Positions 1 through 9,417 are shown, counted from the first letter of the stretch. The stretch is DNA of 64,000 bases from an uncultured Clostridia bacterium (GCA_944382905.1 CALWNU010000045.1:1-64000); one strand, 5' to 3'. The notes: generated by a model from the letters alone, not told the origin. Numbers and translations: made by a program.

Positions 1-92
1 AAAGGGGTTAAGGTAACGCCGTTTGTGTGCGTATTCAGTTTTTAACACATTCCCTGTCTATCCGCTGTCCGCAAAACCATTGATTTTATTAG

Positions 93-740
93 CTTTTTGC
101 CGCTATCGCTATCACACCTCATTATTCTGCCGACCTTCATTTCTATGGAGAGGGAAGCCTTTCCATCCGGCAAACCATTTCTGACCAAACGCAATACGCG
201 GCGGGGATATCCGGCGGAGAGGTCTCTGTTACCGATGTGAATTTGCAGTGCACGATGTCGGGCGGAACGGATACCGTCGGCGTTGGCGCAGATTCTTTGC
301 AGATCCAAGACGCGGAAGTGACCTGTACGGGGATGGCATATGGCCTGCTTGGCACGACAAGCCTGTCCTTGTCGGGAGATGTCCAGATCAAAGCCAGCGG
401 AAACATTCATGCGCTGTCTTTAAAACAAGGGACGATTGCGATGGATTCCGCTTATACGTTCCTGGGCAGCGCTGCGGAAAACGATTTTGAACATCTGAGC
501 CAGGCGCAGGTTTCCTCGTCCGGTCAAGGGATCACAGTCGGCAGCGAGATCGCCAAAACGGTGGGGATCAATGGGAGACAGGTGATCTATTATGTGGGTG
601 AAAACGGGCAGGAAACCCTTTTGACTGACCCCTTTACCACGTTAGATTCCTCCTGCACCGTTTGGACAGACGGCTGGTATGCGGCAGAAGGCGATGTAGT
701 CATTTACGACCGGGTCCCTGTGCGGGAAATGTCAAGCTGA
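93..740 (+). pseudogene. 5' fragment of a frameshifted beta-solenoid surface protein
   Basis: This frame is open from about 93 to the TGA at 738-740. It encodes short glycine- and serine-rich beta-strand repeats and then the stretch DGWYAAEGDVVIYDRVPV. In gut Firmicutes surface proteins that motif is normally followed directly by a GxVxLILxDGxTL stretch. Here the continuation (GNVKLILKDGATLTIHGG) lies in the next frame, starting at about 725. One base appears to be missing around 722-725. Upstream, in-frame stops occur at 81-83 and 90-92, and there is no ATG with a ribosome binding site in this frame. The protein's real start is therefore missing, either through decay or sequence error. I read it as the N-terminal part of the neighbouring large protein, not as a separate gene. 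Confidence 0.7.
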
Positions 741-3700
741 TTTTAAAGGACGGCGCCACCCTTACAATCCATGGGGGAATCCTGGTGACGAGCGGCAATC
801 AGTTTACCGTTTACGCGCAGACCCAGGGCACCGGCGTTCTTAATGCGTTGAGCGAGAACGGCGCCGGCATCGGCGGTGGCGGCCCTGACTCCCCCGGCGA
901 TAATTTTGGCACGATCCGCATTCATGGCGGCGTTATCACCGCGACCTCTGCGTTTAACGGCGCCGGTATTGGCGACGGACTGTGGGGGAAAGCCACAGTC
1001 CAGATCTGGATTACCGGCGGCGTGGTAACCGCCTCAGGCACGTCGCAGGAAGGCATCAGCGGCATCCTTTCTACCGGCGACGGCGGCAACGCGACGATTT
1101 TCGCCGAATCGATCTCCCAACAGGAAACAAGCGGCTGGAGAGGTCTGATCTTTGAAGGCGGCGAGGGCAAAATTTACGGGCCCAGCTTTACCATCCCGGC
1201 GCAGCAAACCATTATCCTGGAAAAAGACCAAACCATGATCCGGGAGCAGGGCGTTTCTCTCATTAACAACGGTACCATCCGCGTGAATATGGGCGGCGAA
1301 TATATAGGAGAGCAGCCCCAAGGCAACCGGGTGGAATATCAGATCCAGTGGGATACCGACGGCGATGGGGCGGTGGACGAAACCGCCTATTTGCCATATG
1401 GCGAGACGCCCAGCCACAGCGATGGCGTCAAAGCGGCGGATGACCAGTATACCTATACTTTTGACACGTGGCAGCCAGCGCTGGGCAAAACATCAGCACC
1501 AGTTCTCTATACGGCAGAATTTATCCCGTTTGTGCGGTCGTATCAGGTTTCATTGCCGGATGGGGAAGGGTATACAGTAAAAGCACAGAATACAACCATA
1601 GCCTACGGCGACGAATTTGAATTCACCGTGGAGATCCAAGACGGCTATTCCCAGACGAGTCGTTTTGCGGTGTATGCAAACGGGACAAAGCTTTCCTGCG
1701 GATCGGATGGCAAATACAAGGTAACCATCACCGGAGAAACGAAAATAACGGTAACGGGCGTAGCGGACCAGACTGCGCCGTCCAACCTGACGGTCAGCTA
1801 CGAGGGTGGTTTTTTCCGGGAATTTTGGAATTCGCTCACCTTTGGGCTGTTTTTCCGGGACACGGTCACGGTCACCCTTTCGGCGACGGATGAAGGCAGT
1901 GGTGTGAAAGAGTTTACCTATCAGCTGGGGGACGGAGCGCCGCAAACTGTTCCGGCGCAAAACGGCATGGTCCGCTTTACCATTGAGCCGGAGTTTAAAG
2001 GAAATCTTCGGGCGGTGACCGCTGTGGACAACGCCGGAAATGCAAGCGTCGGCATTGACTATGAATCTTTCGCCGTGGAAAAACAGCCGCCTACGCAAGG
2101 GACAGTGGATACCAACGGCTATGACGGCGATTGGACCAGCGAGAACGTGACCATCACCGTTTCCGGGGCAACGGCGACAAGTGGTATTGCCCGGTACGAA
2201 TACTCTGCAGACGGCGGGATCAGCTGGCATCCGATGACGATTGTGGAGAAGACGGATGCCACGCGGGAAGAGCCTTTGAATGTGACAAAAGCCGCCCTTG
2301 TCGTGACGGAAAGCGGGCAGGCAAGCTATCGTTTCCGTGCAGTGTCCAATGCTGGCAACGTCAGTGCCGCCAGCGGCCCTGTAGAGGTGAAAATCGACGC
2401 AGAATCCCCCGGTATTTGGATTACCGGAAATCTGGAGGACTACCTGCAGCAGGATATCATTCAGATTATCCCCATTGTAGGTTTTTCCGGTATTTCCAAA
2501 GTAGAGGTACAAAAGGAAGACGGAAACTGGGAAAAATTGGAGCCGTCCGAAATGAACCAGTTCCTCTATGAATATGAGATGACAAAGAACGGCACCTACA
2601 CCTTCCGGGTTACCAGCGGTGCGGGTGTGTCTTATATCGACAGCATTACCTATCACAAGATTGACCGGGTCCAGCCGCAGGTGCGCATCTATTCCGGCGA
2701 TTATACCTCCGGCGCCTGGACCAATCAGGACGTTGTCCTGCGCGTTTCCAACACCGCGCCCAATTTGGGTACCACGACTTTCCAGTATCAGGTAAATGGC
2801 GGGACATGGCAAGATTATACCGACGCGATCACCCTTTCGCAGGAGACGGAAGGTACCGTGTATACCTTCCGGGCGGTGAGCGAAAGCGGTGTTGTGAGCG
2901 ATGAGCAGGCAATTACGGTCAACATCGACCGCACCAAGCCGGTGTTGACCGGCGTAACACCGGAAGAGGTCTATTATACCACGCAAAAGGTTGTCGTTTT
3001 AGACGCCCATTTGCAATCGGTGACACTCAACAACCGCCCGGTGGCAGAAAGCATTTCCTTGGCGGGCAACACAGAAGCCGTTTATACCATTGTCGCTATT
3101 GACCTGGCGGGTAATGAAACCCGGTATACCGTGACCATGCATCCGATCCAAACCCTTGCGGCGCCCATCCGCGGCCTTGTTGCCGGTAATGTGACGTCGG
3201 ACCACAAGGCGGCTTTGGAATCGGTGGCGGCCGCGGTGCAGGTTGTGGATCTAGACGACGCTACCGATGACGAAAAAGCGGCCTTGCAGCAAATCCAGGA
3301 CCAGTGCAGCGCTTTGCTGGATATCGTCCAAAAAACGGCAGCGGCAATCAAACAGGTTGTGCGGGAAGCAAACAGCTATTCCGCCGAAACCGTAACGAAG
3401 GCTGACAAGCAGCCGATCCGCCAGCTTTTGCAGCAGGTACGGCAGCTGATCGGTTGCGGCAATCTGACCAACCAGGAAATCAAGAATATGGAAGCGGTGG
3501 CCCTGCGGCTGGAAGAGCTGTTGGACCAGATCGAATCTTTGGATCAGGACGACGACGATTCGAATGGGCAGGTCATCTGGGAAAATAAGGACCCGCAGAC
3601 TTCACAACCGGAAAACGCCGGCCAGCAAAACAGCGGAAATGCGGGCCAGCAAAACGGCGGGAACATGTCCGGCAGCGGGAGTGCGCCGGGGCCGGGATCT

Positions 3701-4321
3701 TCCGGTTCAGCCGGTGATACGTCGCAAAATGCGTCCCAGCGCGAGGAAGTGGAAAACAAGATCAACGCCTTGCCCGACCGGGTACAGCCGGACGATTTGG
3801 AGGCGGAAGCTTTGATCAACGCCGTCAAAGAGCAGTATGACGCTTTGACGGAACAGGAGAAAGCGCAGCTGTCTCAAGCGTGTAAAAATAAGCTGGAAAC
3901 GTTGCTGCAAGATTTGGTGGATTATCAGATCATTCAAGGAAACGACAGCCAGTGGACGGCAGGAACGGACGGTTCCATTTCCATGACAGCCAACGGAGCC
4001 GTGGAGAAGTTCCTGGGGATCGAAGTGGACGCGGTCCCCGTCGATGCGGAAAATTATACAGTCACGTCCGGCAGCACGGTCATCACCTTGCAGCCGGCTT
4101 ATCTGGAAACGTTGTCCGCTGGTACGCATACCCTGACCGTGCGCTATTCCGACGGAGAGACATCCGGAACATTTGAGATTCTCCCCAAGGCTCAATCCGC
4201 CGCGGCAGAAGAGGACAGATCAAGCGGTGCAATCATCGGATGGGCCGCTTTGCTGATCGGTTTGGCGGTTGCGATTGTTGCGATTCTCGGATTCCGCCGG
4301 CACAAGAGCACGACTGACTAA
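662..4321 (+). CDS. Large multidomain membrane-anchored surface protein (downstream part of a frameshifted gene)
   Basis: The open frame has 1219 codons, but real homology begins at about codon 22, where it continues the upstream fragment; the nominal ATG is out-of-frame sequence. Order: beta-solenoid with repeated GAGIGG-type turns (about 22-220); an InlB/Flg_new-like repeat (WDTDGDGAVDETAYLPYGETP, about 230-290); Ig-like domain (about 290-370); several Ig/OmpL47-like repeats, each opening with a short strand and a GxxxFxYQ-type core (about 375-830); a helical region (about 860-960); a Gly/Ser/Asn/Gln linker (about 965-1020); a helical module; an X2-like beta domain; one membrane helix and an RRHK tail. 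No LPxTG motif precedes the helix, so anchoring is probably by the membrane segment. Likely adhesive or glycan-binding; ligand unknown. A terminator follows. Confidence 0.75.
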   Translation: MDRRLVCGRRRCSHLRPGPCAGNVKLILKDGATLTIHGGILVTSGNQFTVYAQTQGTGVLNALSENGAGIGGGGPDSPGDNFGTIRIHGGVITATSAFNGAGIGDGLWGKATVQIWITGGVVTASGTSQEGISGILSTGDGGNATIFAESISQQETSGWRGLIFEGGEGKIYGPSFTIPAQQTIILEKDQTMIREQGVSLINNGTIRVNMGGEYIGEQPQGNRVEYQIQWDTDGDGAVDETAYLPYGETPSHSDGVKAADDQYTYTFDTWQPALGKTSAPVLYTAEFIPFVRSYQVSLPDGEGYTVKAQNTTIAYGDEFEFTVEIQDGYSQTSRFAVYANGTKLSCGSDGKYKVTITGETKITVTGVADQTAPSNLTVSYEGGFFREFWNSLTFGLFFRDTVTVTLSATDEGSGVKEFTYQLGDGAPQTVPAQNGMVRFTIEPEFKGNLRAVTAVDNAGNASVGIDYESFAVEKQPPTQGTVDTNGYDGDWTSENVTITVSGATATSGIARYEYSADGGISWHPMTIVEKTDATREEPLNVTKAALVVTESGQASYRFRAVSNAGNVSAASGPVEVKIDAESPGIWITGNLEDYLQQDIIQIIPIVGFSGISKVEVQKEDGNWEKLEPSEMNQFLYEYEMTKNGTYTFRVTSGAGVSYIDSITYHKIDRVQPQVRIYSGDYTSGAWTNQDVVLRVSNTAPNLGTTTFQYQVNGGTWQDYTDAITLSQETEGTVYTFRAVSESGVVSDEQAITVNIDRTKPVLTGVTPEEVYYTTQKVVVLDAHLQSVTLNNRPVAESISLAGNTEAVYTIVAIDLAGNETRYTVTMHPIQTLAAPIRGLVAGNVTSDHKAALESVAAAVQVVDLDDATDDEKAALQQIQDQCSALLDIVQKTAAAIKQVVREANSYSAETVTKADKQPIRQLLQQVRQLIGCGNLTNQEIKNMEAVALRLEELLDQIESLDQDDDDSNGQVIWENKDPQTSQPENAGQQNSGNAGQQNGGNMSGSGSAPGPGSSGSAGDTSQNASQREEVENKINALPDRVQPDDLEAEALINAVKEQYDALTEQEKAQLSQACKNKLETLLQDLVDYQIIQGNDSQWTAGTDGSISMTANGAVEKFLGIEVDAVPVDAENYTVTSGSTVITLQPAYLETLSAGTHTLTVRYSDGETSGTFEILPKAQSAAAEEDRSSGAIIGWAALLIGLAVAIVAILGFRRHKSTTD

Positions 4322-4343
4322 AACCACAGAGAAAACAAAGAAA

Positions 4344-4380
4344 GCGGCGGCAGGTTCTATGAACCTGCCGCCGCCTTGTT
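4344..4380. terminator. Intrinsic terminator between convergent genes
   Basis: A perfect 14-bp stem (arms 4344-4357 and 4361-4374, loop TAT) is followed by a T-rich stretch on the + strand. It closes the surface protein gene and may also serve the convergent ATPase gene. Confidence 0.8.
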
Positions 4381-4474
4381 CTTTTGTTAAATTGAAAGAG
4401 GGTTTGCGTGTTTTTCACAAATAGGCTGTTCGGTTTACCGCAAAGCGAAATGTGGATTTGCAGGCAGACAGCGC

Positions 4475-7090
4475 TTATTTTTGATGTTTCAACAGGCCAA
4501 ACGCTTTGGAACATTCCATCACCAGCAGCGGGATCAGGATCAGCCCAACCCCCAACAGATAGCATGTTGCCGGCAAGGTCACAAGGCCAAAGGCAATCTG
4601 CACCGGGGTGAAGAGGACAAGCGCCACGAGCACCACAGACAGCAGCGCGGCCCAATTGAGTTTGTGGTTGCCGAAAAAGCCGATTCGGAACAGAGAATGC
4701 ACAGAACGCATGTTAAACGCCTGGACGATCTGGGACAGGGAAAGCACGAAAAATGCCAACGTCTGGCCGCCAGCCAGTGTACCGGTTTGCCGTTCGCCTA
4801 CCCAGAACCCAATCAGGGTGATCAGACCGAACATCACGCCCTGCAGGAAAACGCGCAGGCCCAGACCATGCGCAAAAATGCCCTCTGATTTCGGTTTGGG
4901 TTTTTGCTCCATGATATCCGGCTCCACCGGCTCCATCCCCAAAGCAATGGCAGGGAGACTGTCGGTAACCAGGTTGATCCAAAGCAGCTGCATGGACAAA
5001 AGCGGTGTTTTATGCCACAACAGCATGGCGACAAAGACGGTAAGAATTTCCCCGATATTTGTGCCAAGCAAAAATCCGACGACCTTTTTGATGTTGGCGT
5101 AAATCCCGCGGCCTTCTCGCACCGCATCGACGATGGTGGCAAAATTGTCGTCAGTCAACGTCATGTCCGCCGCGCCTTTTGCCACGTCCGTACCGGTTAT
5201 GCCCATGGCGCATCCGATATCGGCGGCTTTCAGCGCCGGCGCATCGTTGACGCCGTCTCCCGTCATGGAGACGACCTGGCCTTTTCGCTGCCACGCTTTG
5301 ACGATGCGGATTTTATTTTCCGGCGAAACGCGGGCATAAACGGCGATATGCTCCACCTGTGCGTCCAGCTGCGCGTCGGTCATGGCGTCCAGCTGGGTGC
5401 CGGTAATTGCCTGGTCGGCCGGGCCCAAAATGCCAAGATCCCGGGCGATGGCGGAGGCGGTGACCACATGGTCGCCGGTAATCATCACAGGTTTGATGCC
5501 GGCTTTTCGGCAGATGGCTACCGCTTTTTTGGCCTCTGGCCGCGGCGGGTCAATCATGCCTACCAAGCCTAAAAAGGTCAATCCCTGTTCCAGGTCTTCC
5601 GGAGCCGGGTTTTGCGGAATCTGGTCGATCTCCCGATAGGCCACTGCCAAAACGCGCAATGCGTCGGCGCTCATCTGCTCGGTCTTCCGGCGGGCGGATT
5701 CCAGGTCGCCACTGCAGCAATGCGGAGCCATTTCATCAAAGGCGCCTTTGACAATCACAATATTTTTGCCGTCGATCCGGTTGACGGTAGACATCCGTTT
5801 GCGGTCGGAATCAAAGGGGATTTCCGCCAAACGGGGGAAGTCCCGGCGCAGCGTTTCCTGCGCCATGCCGTTTTGATGCGCGGCCACCAGGATAGCCGTT
5901 TCGGTCGGATCGCCAATCAGCTGCGGCGTTTCCTCGTGGAACACTACCGTCCCGTCGCAGCACAGCGCCGCATATTGCAGCAGCCGGCGGACCTGCGGCG
6001 AATTCTCGCTGCAAATTTGCTCGGTTTCCGGTTCCCCGTCGCAATAAGCCTGGACCAGCGTCATGCGGTTTTGGGTCAGGGTCCCAGTTTTATCCGAACA
6101 GATCACCGACGCGCTGCCCAACGTTTCCACTGCCGGCAGCCGCCGGATAATGGCGTTTTTCTGGACCATCCGCTGTACGCCGATGGAGAGCACGATAGTG
6201 ACAATAGCGGGCAGTCCTTCCGGGATTGCGGAGACAGCCAGAGAAACTGCCGTCATGAAAATTTCCAACACGGGAATGTCATTTGCAATTCCCACAAAAA
6301 AGATGACGGCGCAGGCCGCGACGGCGATAATCCCCAGGTATTTCCCCAGCTGGGCCAGTTTTTGCTGCAGCGGGGTCTGGCCATCCTCCTCGTTTTCCAG
6401 CAGATTGGCGATTTTCCCCATTTCCGTGTCCATCCCGGTGGCGGTGACGACGGCGGTGGCAGTGCCATAGGTAATGCTGCATCCGGAAAAGACCATATTG
6501 CTGCGATCCCCCAGCGGCGCGTTGTCGGCGACGACGGCCTGGGCGTCCTTTTCCGAAGGAACCGATTCGCCGGTTAAGGCAGATTCTTCGCTTTTCAAAC
6601 TGACGGCATGCAAAAGCCGTGCGTCCGCTGGGACAAAGTCGCCTGCTTCCAGCCGGATCAGGTCGCCCGGAACCAGTTCGGCCGCGTCGATCACCGATTC
6701 TTGGCCGTCCCGGATCACCCTAGCGTGGGGCGCCGACAGCCCTTTTAACGCATCCAGCGCTTTTTCCGCCTTGTTTTCCTGCACTACTCCCATCACGGCG
6801 TTTAAGATGACGATCAGCAAAATCAACGCCGGTTCAAAAAATTCCTTGGGGTTTGCCTGGGCGCAGGCGATCACAAAAGAGATCAATGCGGCGGCGATTA
6901 AAATCAGGATCATGATGTCTTTGAACTGATCCAAAAAACGCTTCCAGTTGGATTTTTTCTTTTTTTCCCGTAGGCGGTTTTCCCCATATTGCCGCCGCAG
7001 CTGGAGGACTTGCTCCTGGCGCAATCCCTGCGCAGGATCTGTCCCCATCGCTTTGAGCACGGTTTCGATTGCATCACGGTAATCTGTCAA
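4475..7090 (-). CDS. SERCA-type (P2A) calcium-transporting P-type ATPase
   Basis: ATP-driven cation efflux pump of 871 residues, the usual P2A length. Seen in order: N-terminal cation ATPase domain; TGES actuator loop (about 172-176); phosphorylation motif DKTGTLTQ with Asp near 333; nucleotide-binding domain; GDGVNDAPAL hinge; six C-terminal helices. The calcium site II residues of SERCA are matched: PEGLPA in M4, GTNIGEIL in M5, NLVTDSLPA in M6, which favours Ca2+ (possibly also Mn2+). The start is TTG at 7090, preceded by AGGAAGGAG at good spacing; the nearby ATG at 7095 is out of frame and stops after two codons. It is transcribed alone from a promoter at 7290-7317, with a leader of about 190 nt. 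Confidence 0.93.
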   Translation of the reverse strand: MTDYRDAIETVLKAMGTDPAQGLRQEQVLQLRRQYGENRLREKKKKSNWKRFLDQFKDIMILILIAAALISFVIACAQANPKEFFEPALILLIVILNAVMGVVQENKAEKALDALKGLSAPHARVIRDGQESVIDAAELVPGDLIRLEAGDFVPADARLLHAVSLKSEESALTGESVPSEKDAQAVVADNAPLGDRSNMVFSGCSITYGTATAVVTATGMDTEMGKIANLLENEEDGQTPLQQKLAQLGKYLGIIAVAACAVIFFVGIANDIPVLEIFMTAVSLAVSAIPEGLPAIVTIVLSIGVQRMVQKNAIIRRLPAVETLGSASVICSDKTGTLTQNRMTLVQAYCDGEPETEQICSENSPQVRRLLQYAALCCDGTVVFHEETPQLIGDPTETAILVAAHQNGMAQETLRRDFPRLAEIPFDSDRKRMSTVNRIDGKNIVIVKGAFDEMAPHCCSGDLESARRKTEQMSADALRVLAVAYREIDQIPQNPAPEDLEQGLTFLGLVGMIDPPRPEAKKAVAICRKAGIKPVMITGDHVVTASAIARDLGILGPADQAITGTQLDAMTDAQLDAQVEHIAVYARVSPENKIRIVKAWQRKGQVVSMTGDGVNDAPALKAADIGCAMGITGTDVAKGAADMTLTDDNFATIVDAVREGRGIYANIKKVVGFLLGTNIGEILTVFVAMLLWHKTPLLSMQLLWINLVTDSLPAIALGMEPVEPDIMEQKPKPKSEGIFAHGLGLRVFLQGVMFGLITLIGFWVGERQTGTLAGGQTLAFFVLSLSQIVQAFNMRSVHSLFRIGFFGNHKLNWAALLSVVLVALVLFTPVQIAFGLVTLPATCYLLGVGLILIPLLVMECSKAFGLLKHQK

Positions 7091-7283
7091 TCCATCTTCT
7101 CCTTCCTATTTTTCCATGGCAGTGCAAAGGCGGCAGCCGCCTGTTCAGGCAGGATTTGGCGCGTAGACGCCCGCTCAAGCAGGCCCCATTCGCGCAAGGC
7201 AGCCTTGCCATGCCCAACAGTGTTATTGTTCATGGAACCATCCCCGATATTCCGGTTTTGGCCGCATGACGCAAAATAATATT
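7091..7283 (-). other. Long structured 5' leader of the P-type ATPase gene
   Basis: Between the predicted transcription start near 7283 and the TTG start lie about 190 nt rich in short perfect hairpins, for example GCAAGG-CTG-CCTTGC and GGCGG-CTG-CCGCC, plus further G+C-rich arms. I could not match it to a riboswitch class from memory; the conserved GGGGAGUAG box of the manganese yybP-ykoY RNA is not present. It fills most of the 347-nt space without a gene at 7091-7437. Confidence 0.4.
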
Positions 7284-7289
7284 GAGAAA

Positions 7290-7317
7290 ATTATAACATG
7301 TTCGCCGCAAAAGGCAA
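7290..7317 (-). promoter_or_regulatory. SigA-type promoter of the P-type ATPase gene
   Basis: Read on the minus strand: TTGCCT (7317-7312), 16 nt, TATAAT (7295-7290) with an extended TG upstream of the -10. Confidence 0.6.
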
Positions 7318-7368
7318 GCCGGGACTACCCGGTATGCGGGCAAAAAATCTGTCGAAAAGGAGAACCTA

Positions 7369-7397
7369 TTGCGCAAGGCCAATGTTTTCAGTATAAT
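7369..7397 (+). promoter_or_regulatory. SigA-type promoter of the DUF3006 gene unit
   Basis: TTGCGC (7369-7374), a 17-nt spacer and a perfect TATAAT (7392-7397), 41 nt upstream of the ATG at 7438. Confidence 0.7.
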
Positions 7398-7437
7398 AAG
7401 GCCAACGATCCCTTTTCAATGGAGGAGGACTGTGGCA

Positions 7438-7608
7438 ATGGGACCCTATGAGTATTTGCTGATCCGGATCGACGGGGATTATGCGGACCTGCAGCGGGTG
7501 GATCAAGACGGGATGGAGCCGCTGCGGATTGCACGGGCGCTGCTTCCGCCGGAGGTGGAAGAGGGAACCCGCCTGCATTACGAAAATTTTTGTTATACGA
7601 TCGTCTGA
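7438..7608 (+). CDS. Small DUF3006-like protein
   Basis: 56 residues. The core (IDGDYADLQ, then a run ending LLPPEVEEGTRL) has the layout of DUF3006 proteins: a short beta-rich chain with a 'GD/DYA' turn, a central LP and an EG turn. Function of the family is unknown. ATG 7438 is preceded by GGAGGAGG at 9-10 nt. A longer reading from 7369 would begin inside the promoter and is not credible. It opens a three-gene unit with two small membrane proteins. Confidence 0.7.
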   Translation: MGPYEYLLIRIDGDYADLQRVDQDGMEPLRIARALLPPEVEEGTRLHYENFCYTIV

Positions 7609-7629
7609 TGTGAGACGGGAGGAAACGGT

Positions 7630-8109
7630 ATGAAATTATGTGTACCGGTGCGGGTCCGGGATTGCCGTGCGCTGCTGCGGCAGAATTTGGACAGCCGGTT
7701 CGCTTTGGGGATGGAGCGGCATGTGGGATGGGTGATCGCCTGTTTTTTCAGCATGGTATATCACAGCGGCCGGGAGACCGGACTGTGGTACAATCTGATC
7801 TCCCATAAGGCCATGGGGATTTTGTTGGCGGACAAAGGGAAAACCAACGTCTACTATGTGGTGTTCAAGGGGCTGACCGACCCGGTGTCCCTTTTTCTGG
7901 TCTTTGCCGGCAGCTTTTTGGTGTTCTGGGTTCTCTGGCCGGGGGACGGCGCTCCATTGATGGTTTGTATATACCTGGCGCTGGTTTGCGCTGTGCTGTC
8001 TGCCGTGGTCACTTATTTTCTGTCAGCGTTTACCAAGGTTGGGCGGCAGGCCAATCGCCAGCTGCAAAAAACCCTGTGGAATCTGTTGACCAATCTGCCG
8101 GGGGTATGA
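7630..8109 (+). CDS. Uncharacterised small membrane protein
   Basis: 159 residues that I do not recognise as a named family. The N-terminal half is soluble-looking, with a moderately hydrophobic segment (about 35-50). Two clear membrane helices follow (about 83-102 and 107-133), then a basic tail. ATG 7630 follows GGGAGG. The stop overlaps an in-frame ATG of the next gene (ATGA at 8106-8109), which points to one operon with the DUF3006 and SdpI-like genes, possibly with translational coupling. Confidence 0.75.
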   Translation: MKLCVPVRVRDCRALLRQNLDSRFALGMERHVGWVIACFFSMVYHSGRETGLWYNLISHKAMGILLADKGKTNVYYVVFKGLTDPVSLFLVFAGSFLVFWVLWPGDGAPLMVCIYLALVCAVLSAVVTYFLSAFTKVGRQANRQLQKTLWNLLTNLPGV

Positions 8110-8135
8110 CGGTAGATTGCAAAGGGGAGAATGAG

Positions 8136-8501
8136 ATGGTAGGTTCTTTGTTGGTTACAACCGTATTGATTTGCGGGACCATGGTCGGGTTTGGGCTGCT
8201 GTTTCAAAAAAGGCCGCCGAAACAGATCAATAGCCTGTACGGTTACCGGACGACGATGTCCATGAAAAACCAAAGCACCTGGGAATTTGCCCACCGGTAT
8301 GCGGGGAAAATCTGGTTTTACAGCGGGATTGCGGGATTTGCCATCGCCGCGGGATGCCTGCTGTTTTGCCAAATGGAGTTTTTTGACGGGTTGTCCGTGG
8401 CCTGCCAGGTAATTCAGCTGGTGCTTTTGGTCTCCGTGATCGCCCCGACGGAACGGGCGCTGCGCAAACGGTTTGATTCCCAGGGAAATCCCAAAGAATG
8501 A
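8136..8501 (+). CDS. SdpI/YhfL-family membrane protein
   Basis: 121 residues with three membrane helices. The diagnostic segment between helices 1 and 2, INSLYGYRTTMSMKNQSTW followed by FAH, is the SdpI-family signature. In Bacillus subtilis SdpI is the immunity protein and signal receptor for the SdpC toxin, but most family members are not tied to a toxin and no sdpC-like gene is seen here, so immunity is not claimed. ATG 8136 follows GGGGAGA at good spacing. An in-frame ATG at 8106 overlaps the previous stop and would add ten hydrophilic residues. Last gene of the unit, closed by a terminator. Confidence 0.85.
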   Translation: MVGSLLVTTVLICGTMVGFGLLFQKRPPKQINSLYGYRTTMSMKNQSTWEFAHRYAGKIWFYSGIAGFAIAAGCLLFCQMEFFDGLSVACQVIQLVLLVSVIAPTERALRKRFDSQGNPKE

Positions 8502-8531
8502 AAAAAGACCGGCTTTTGGCCGGCCTTTTTT
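8501..8531 (+). terminator. Intrinsic terminator
   Basis: A-tract, CCGGC stem with TTTTG loop, GCCGG and a T-tract directly behind the SdpI-like gene. The A- and T-tracts make it usable on both strands, so it may also end the convergent esterase gene. Confidence 0.75.
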
Positions 8532-8559
8532 ATGTTCGGAGAGAGAGGGTCCCTACTTT

Positions 8560-9282
8560 TCAGGCAATTTGCTCTGCCAACCAAAGCAGGGCAGCCAGTT
8601 TGCGAGCGGGAACCTGGGTGGAATGTCCACCGTCGTTCCAAACCAGCGGGATTTGGTGCCCCAGCTGCCGGGACAGGATCGCCTGTGCTTCCCGGGTACA
8701 GTCCCCAATGCGGCGCAACAGCCGGTGGCGGGTCTTTTCTTCCGCCCGCCCCAGCGACAACCAGACTTGGGCATGTTCCTGCATGGGGGGATGGGAGTCC
8801 ATAAACGTCAGGAATCCTTCATACCACAGCGAACCGGAAATGCTGGCGACGGCGCCGAATGTATTGGTGGAGTATAACGCATACAAAGCGGCCAAGCCGC
8901 CCAAAGAATACCCGCAGATCCCGGTATGGGCCGGCTGAGGGAGGGTGGGGTAGCGCTGGTCCACCCAAGGCTTTAGCGTTTGACACAAAAACGCAAGGTA
9001 CTGGCCGGCGCCGCCAGGAAAATCGCCAGCTCCGTGAAAAGCGGCAGGCGCAGGCCAAGGGGAAAAATCCCGCTCCCATTCCGCGCCGACACCTATCAGC
9101 GCAAAAGGCGGCACGCCCTTGCAAAAAGCGGATTCCAGTTTTGGGATTATCTGCAGCATCTGCTCTTCCTGGGCGCCGTTGGCGTAAACAGCGGGAACCT
9201 GGGATGTCCTGCCGGCGCTGGGCGGGATATACACCACGCACTCCCGCCTGTCCAAACATTGTTTTTCCACCAAACCTTTCAT
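8560..9282 (-). CDS. Predicted alpha/beta-hydrolase esterase
   Basis: 240 residues. The nucleophile elbow GYSLGG is central. A late Asp/His pair (WNDGGHS) and an oxyanion-side GVGAEWERDFSPW stretch fit the esterase D/enterochelin-esterase-like branch, in which small cytosolic serine hydrolases cleave acyl or siderophore esters. Substrate unknown. ATG 9282 has AGGAGGGG at ideal spacing. The frame stays open to 9921, but that part overlaps sdaAB on the other strand and is not coding. Single gene, divergent from the serine dehydratase operon. Confidence 0.8.
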   Translation of the reverse strand: MKGLVEKQCLDRRECVVYIPPSAGRTSQVPAVYANGAQEEQMLQIIPKLESAFCKGVPPFALIGVGAEWERDFSPWPAPAAFHGAGDFPGGAGQYLAFLCQTLKPWVDQRYPTLPQPAHTGICGYSLGGLAALYALYSTNTFGAVASISGSLWYEGFLTFMDSHPPMQEHAQVWLSLGRAEEKTRHRLLRRIGDCTREAQAILSRQLGHQIPLVWNDGGHSTQVPARKLAALLWLAEQIA

Positions 9283-9417
9283 AGAAAACCCCTCCTGTTT
9301 TTTATTCAACCATGGATGCCGCCGTTTGGCAAGGGCTGAACCGAGAAAATGGATGGATTTTTGGAAAGCGATGCGGTATACTGAAAGCAAAGGACAGGAC
9401 AAGCGAGGCGAAATAAA

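Noticed and set aside
1550-2986. 478-codon open frame on the minus strand opposite the surface protein
   Set aside because: Shadow of the + strand codon pattern; protein is low in recognisable motifs, rich in His/Arg/Ile, with no ribosome site.
7369-7437. Longer start for the DUF3006 gene
   Set aside because: This codon lies in the -35 box of the promoter, so it cannot be in the mRNA.
8136-8501. Sdp toxin-immunity system
   Set aside because: Only the SdpI-like gene is present; no toxin precursor or processing genes are adjacent.
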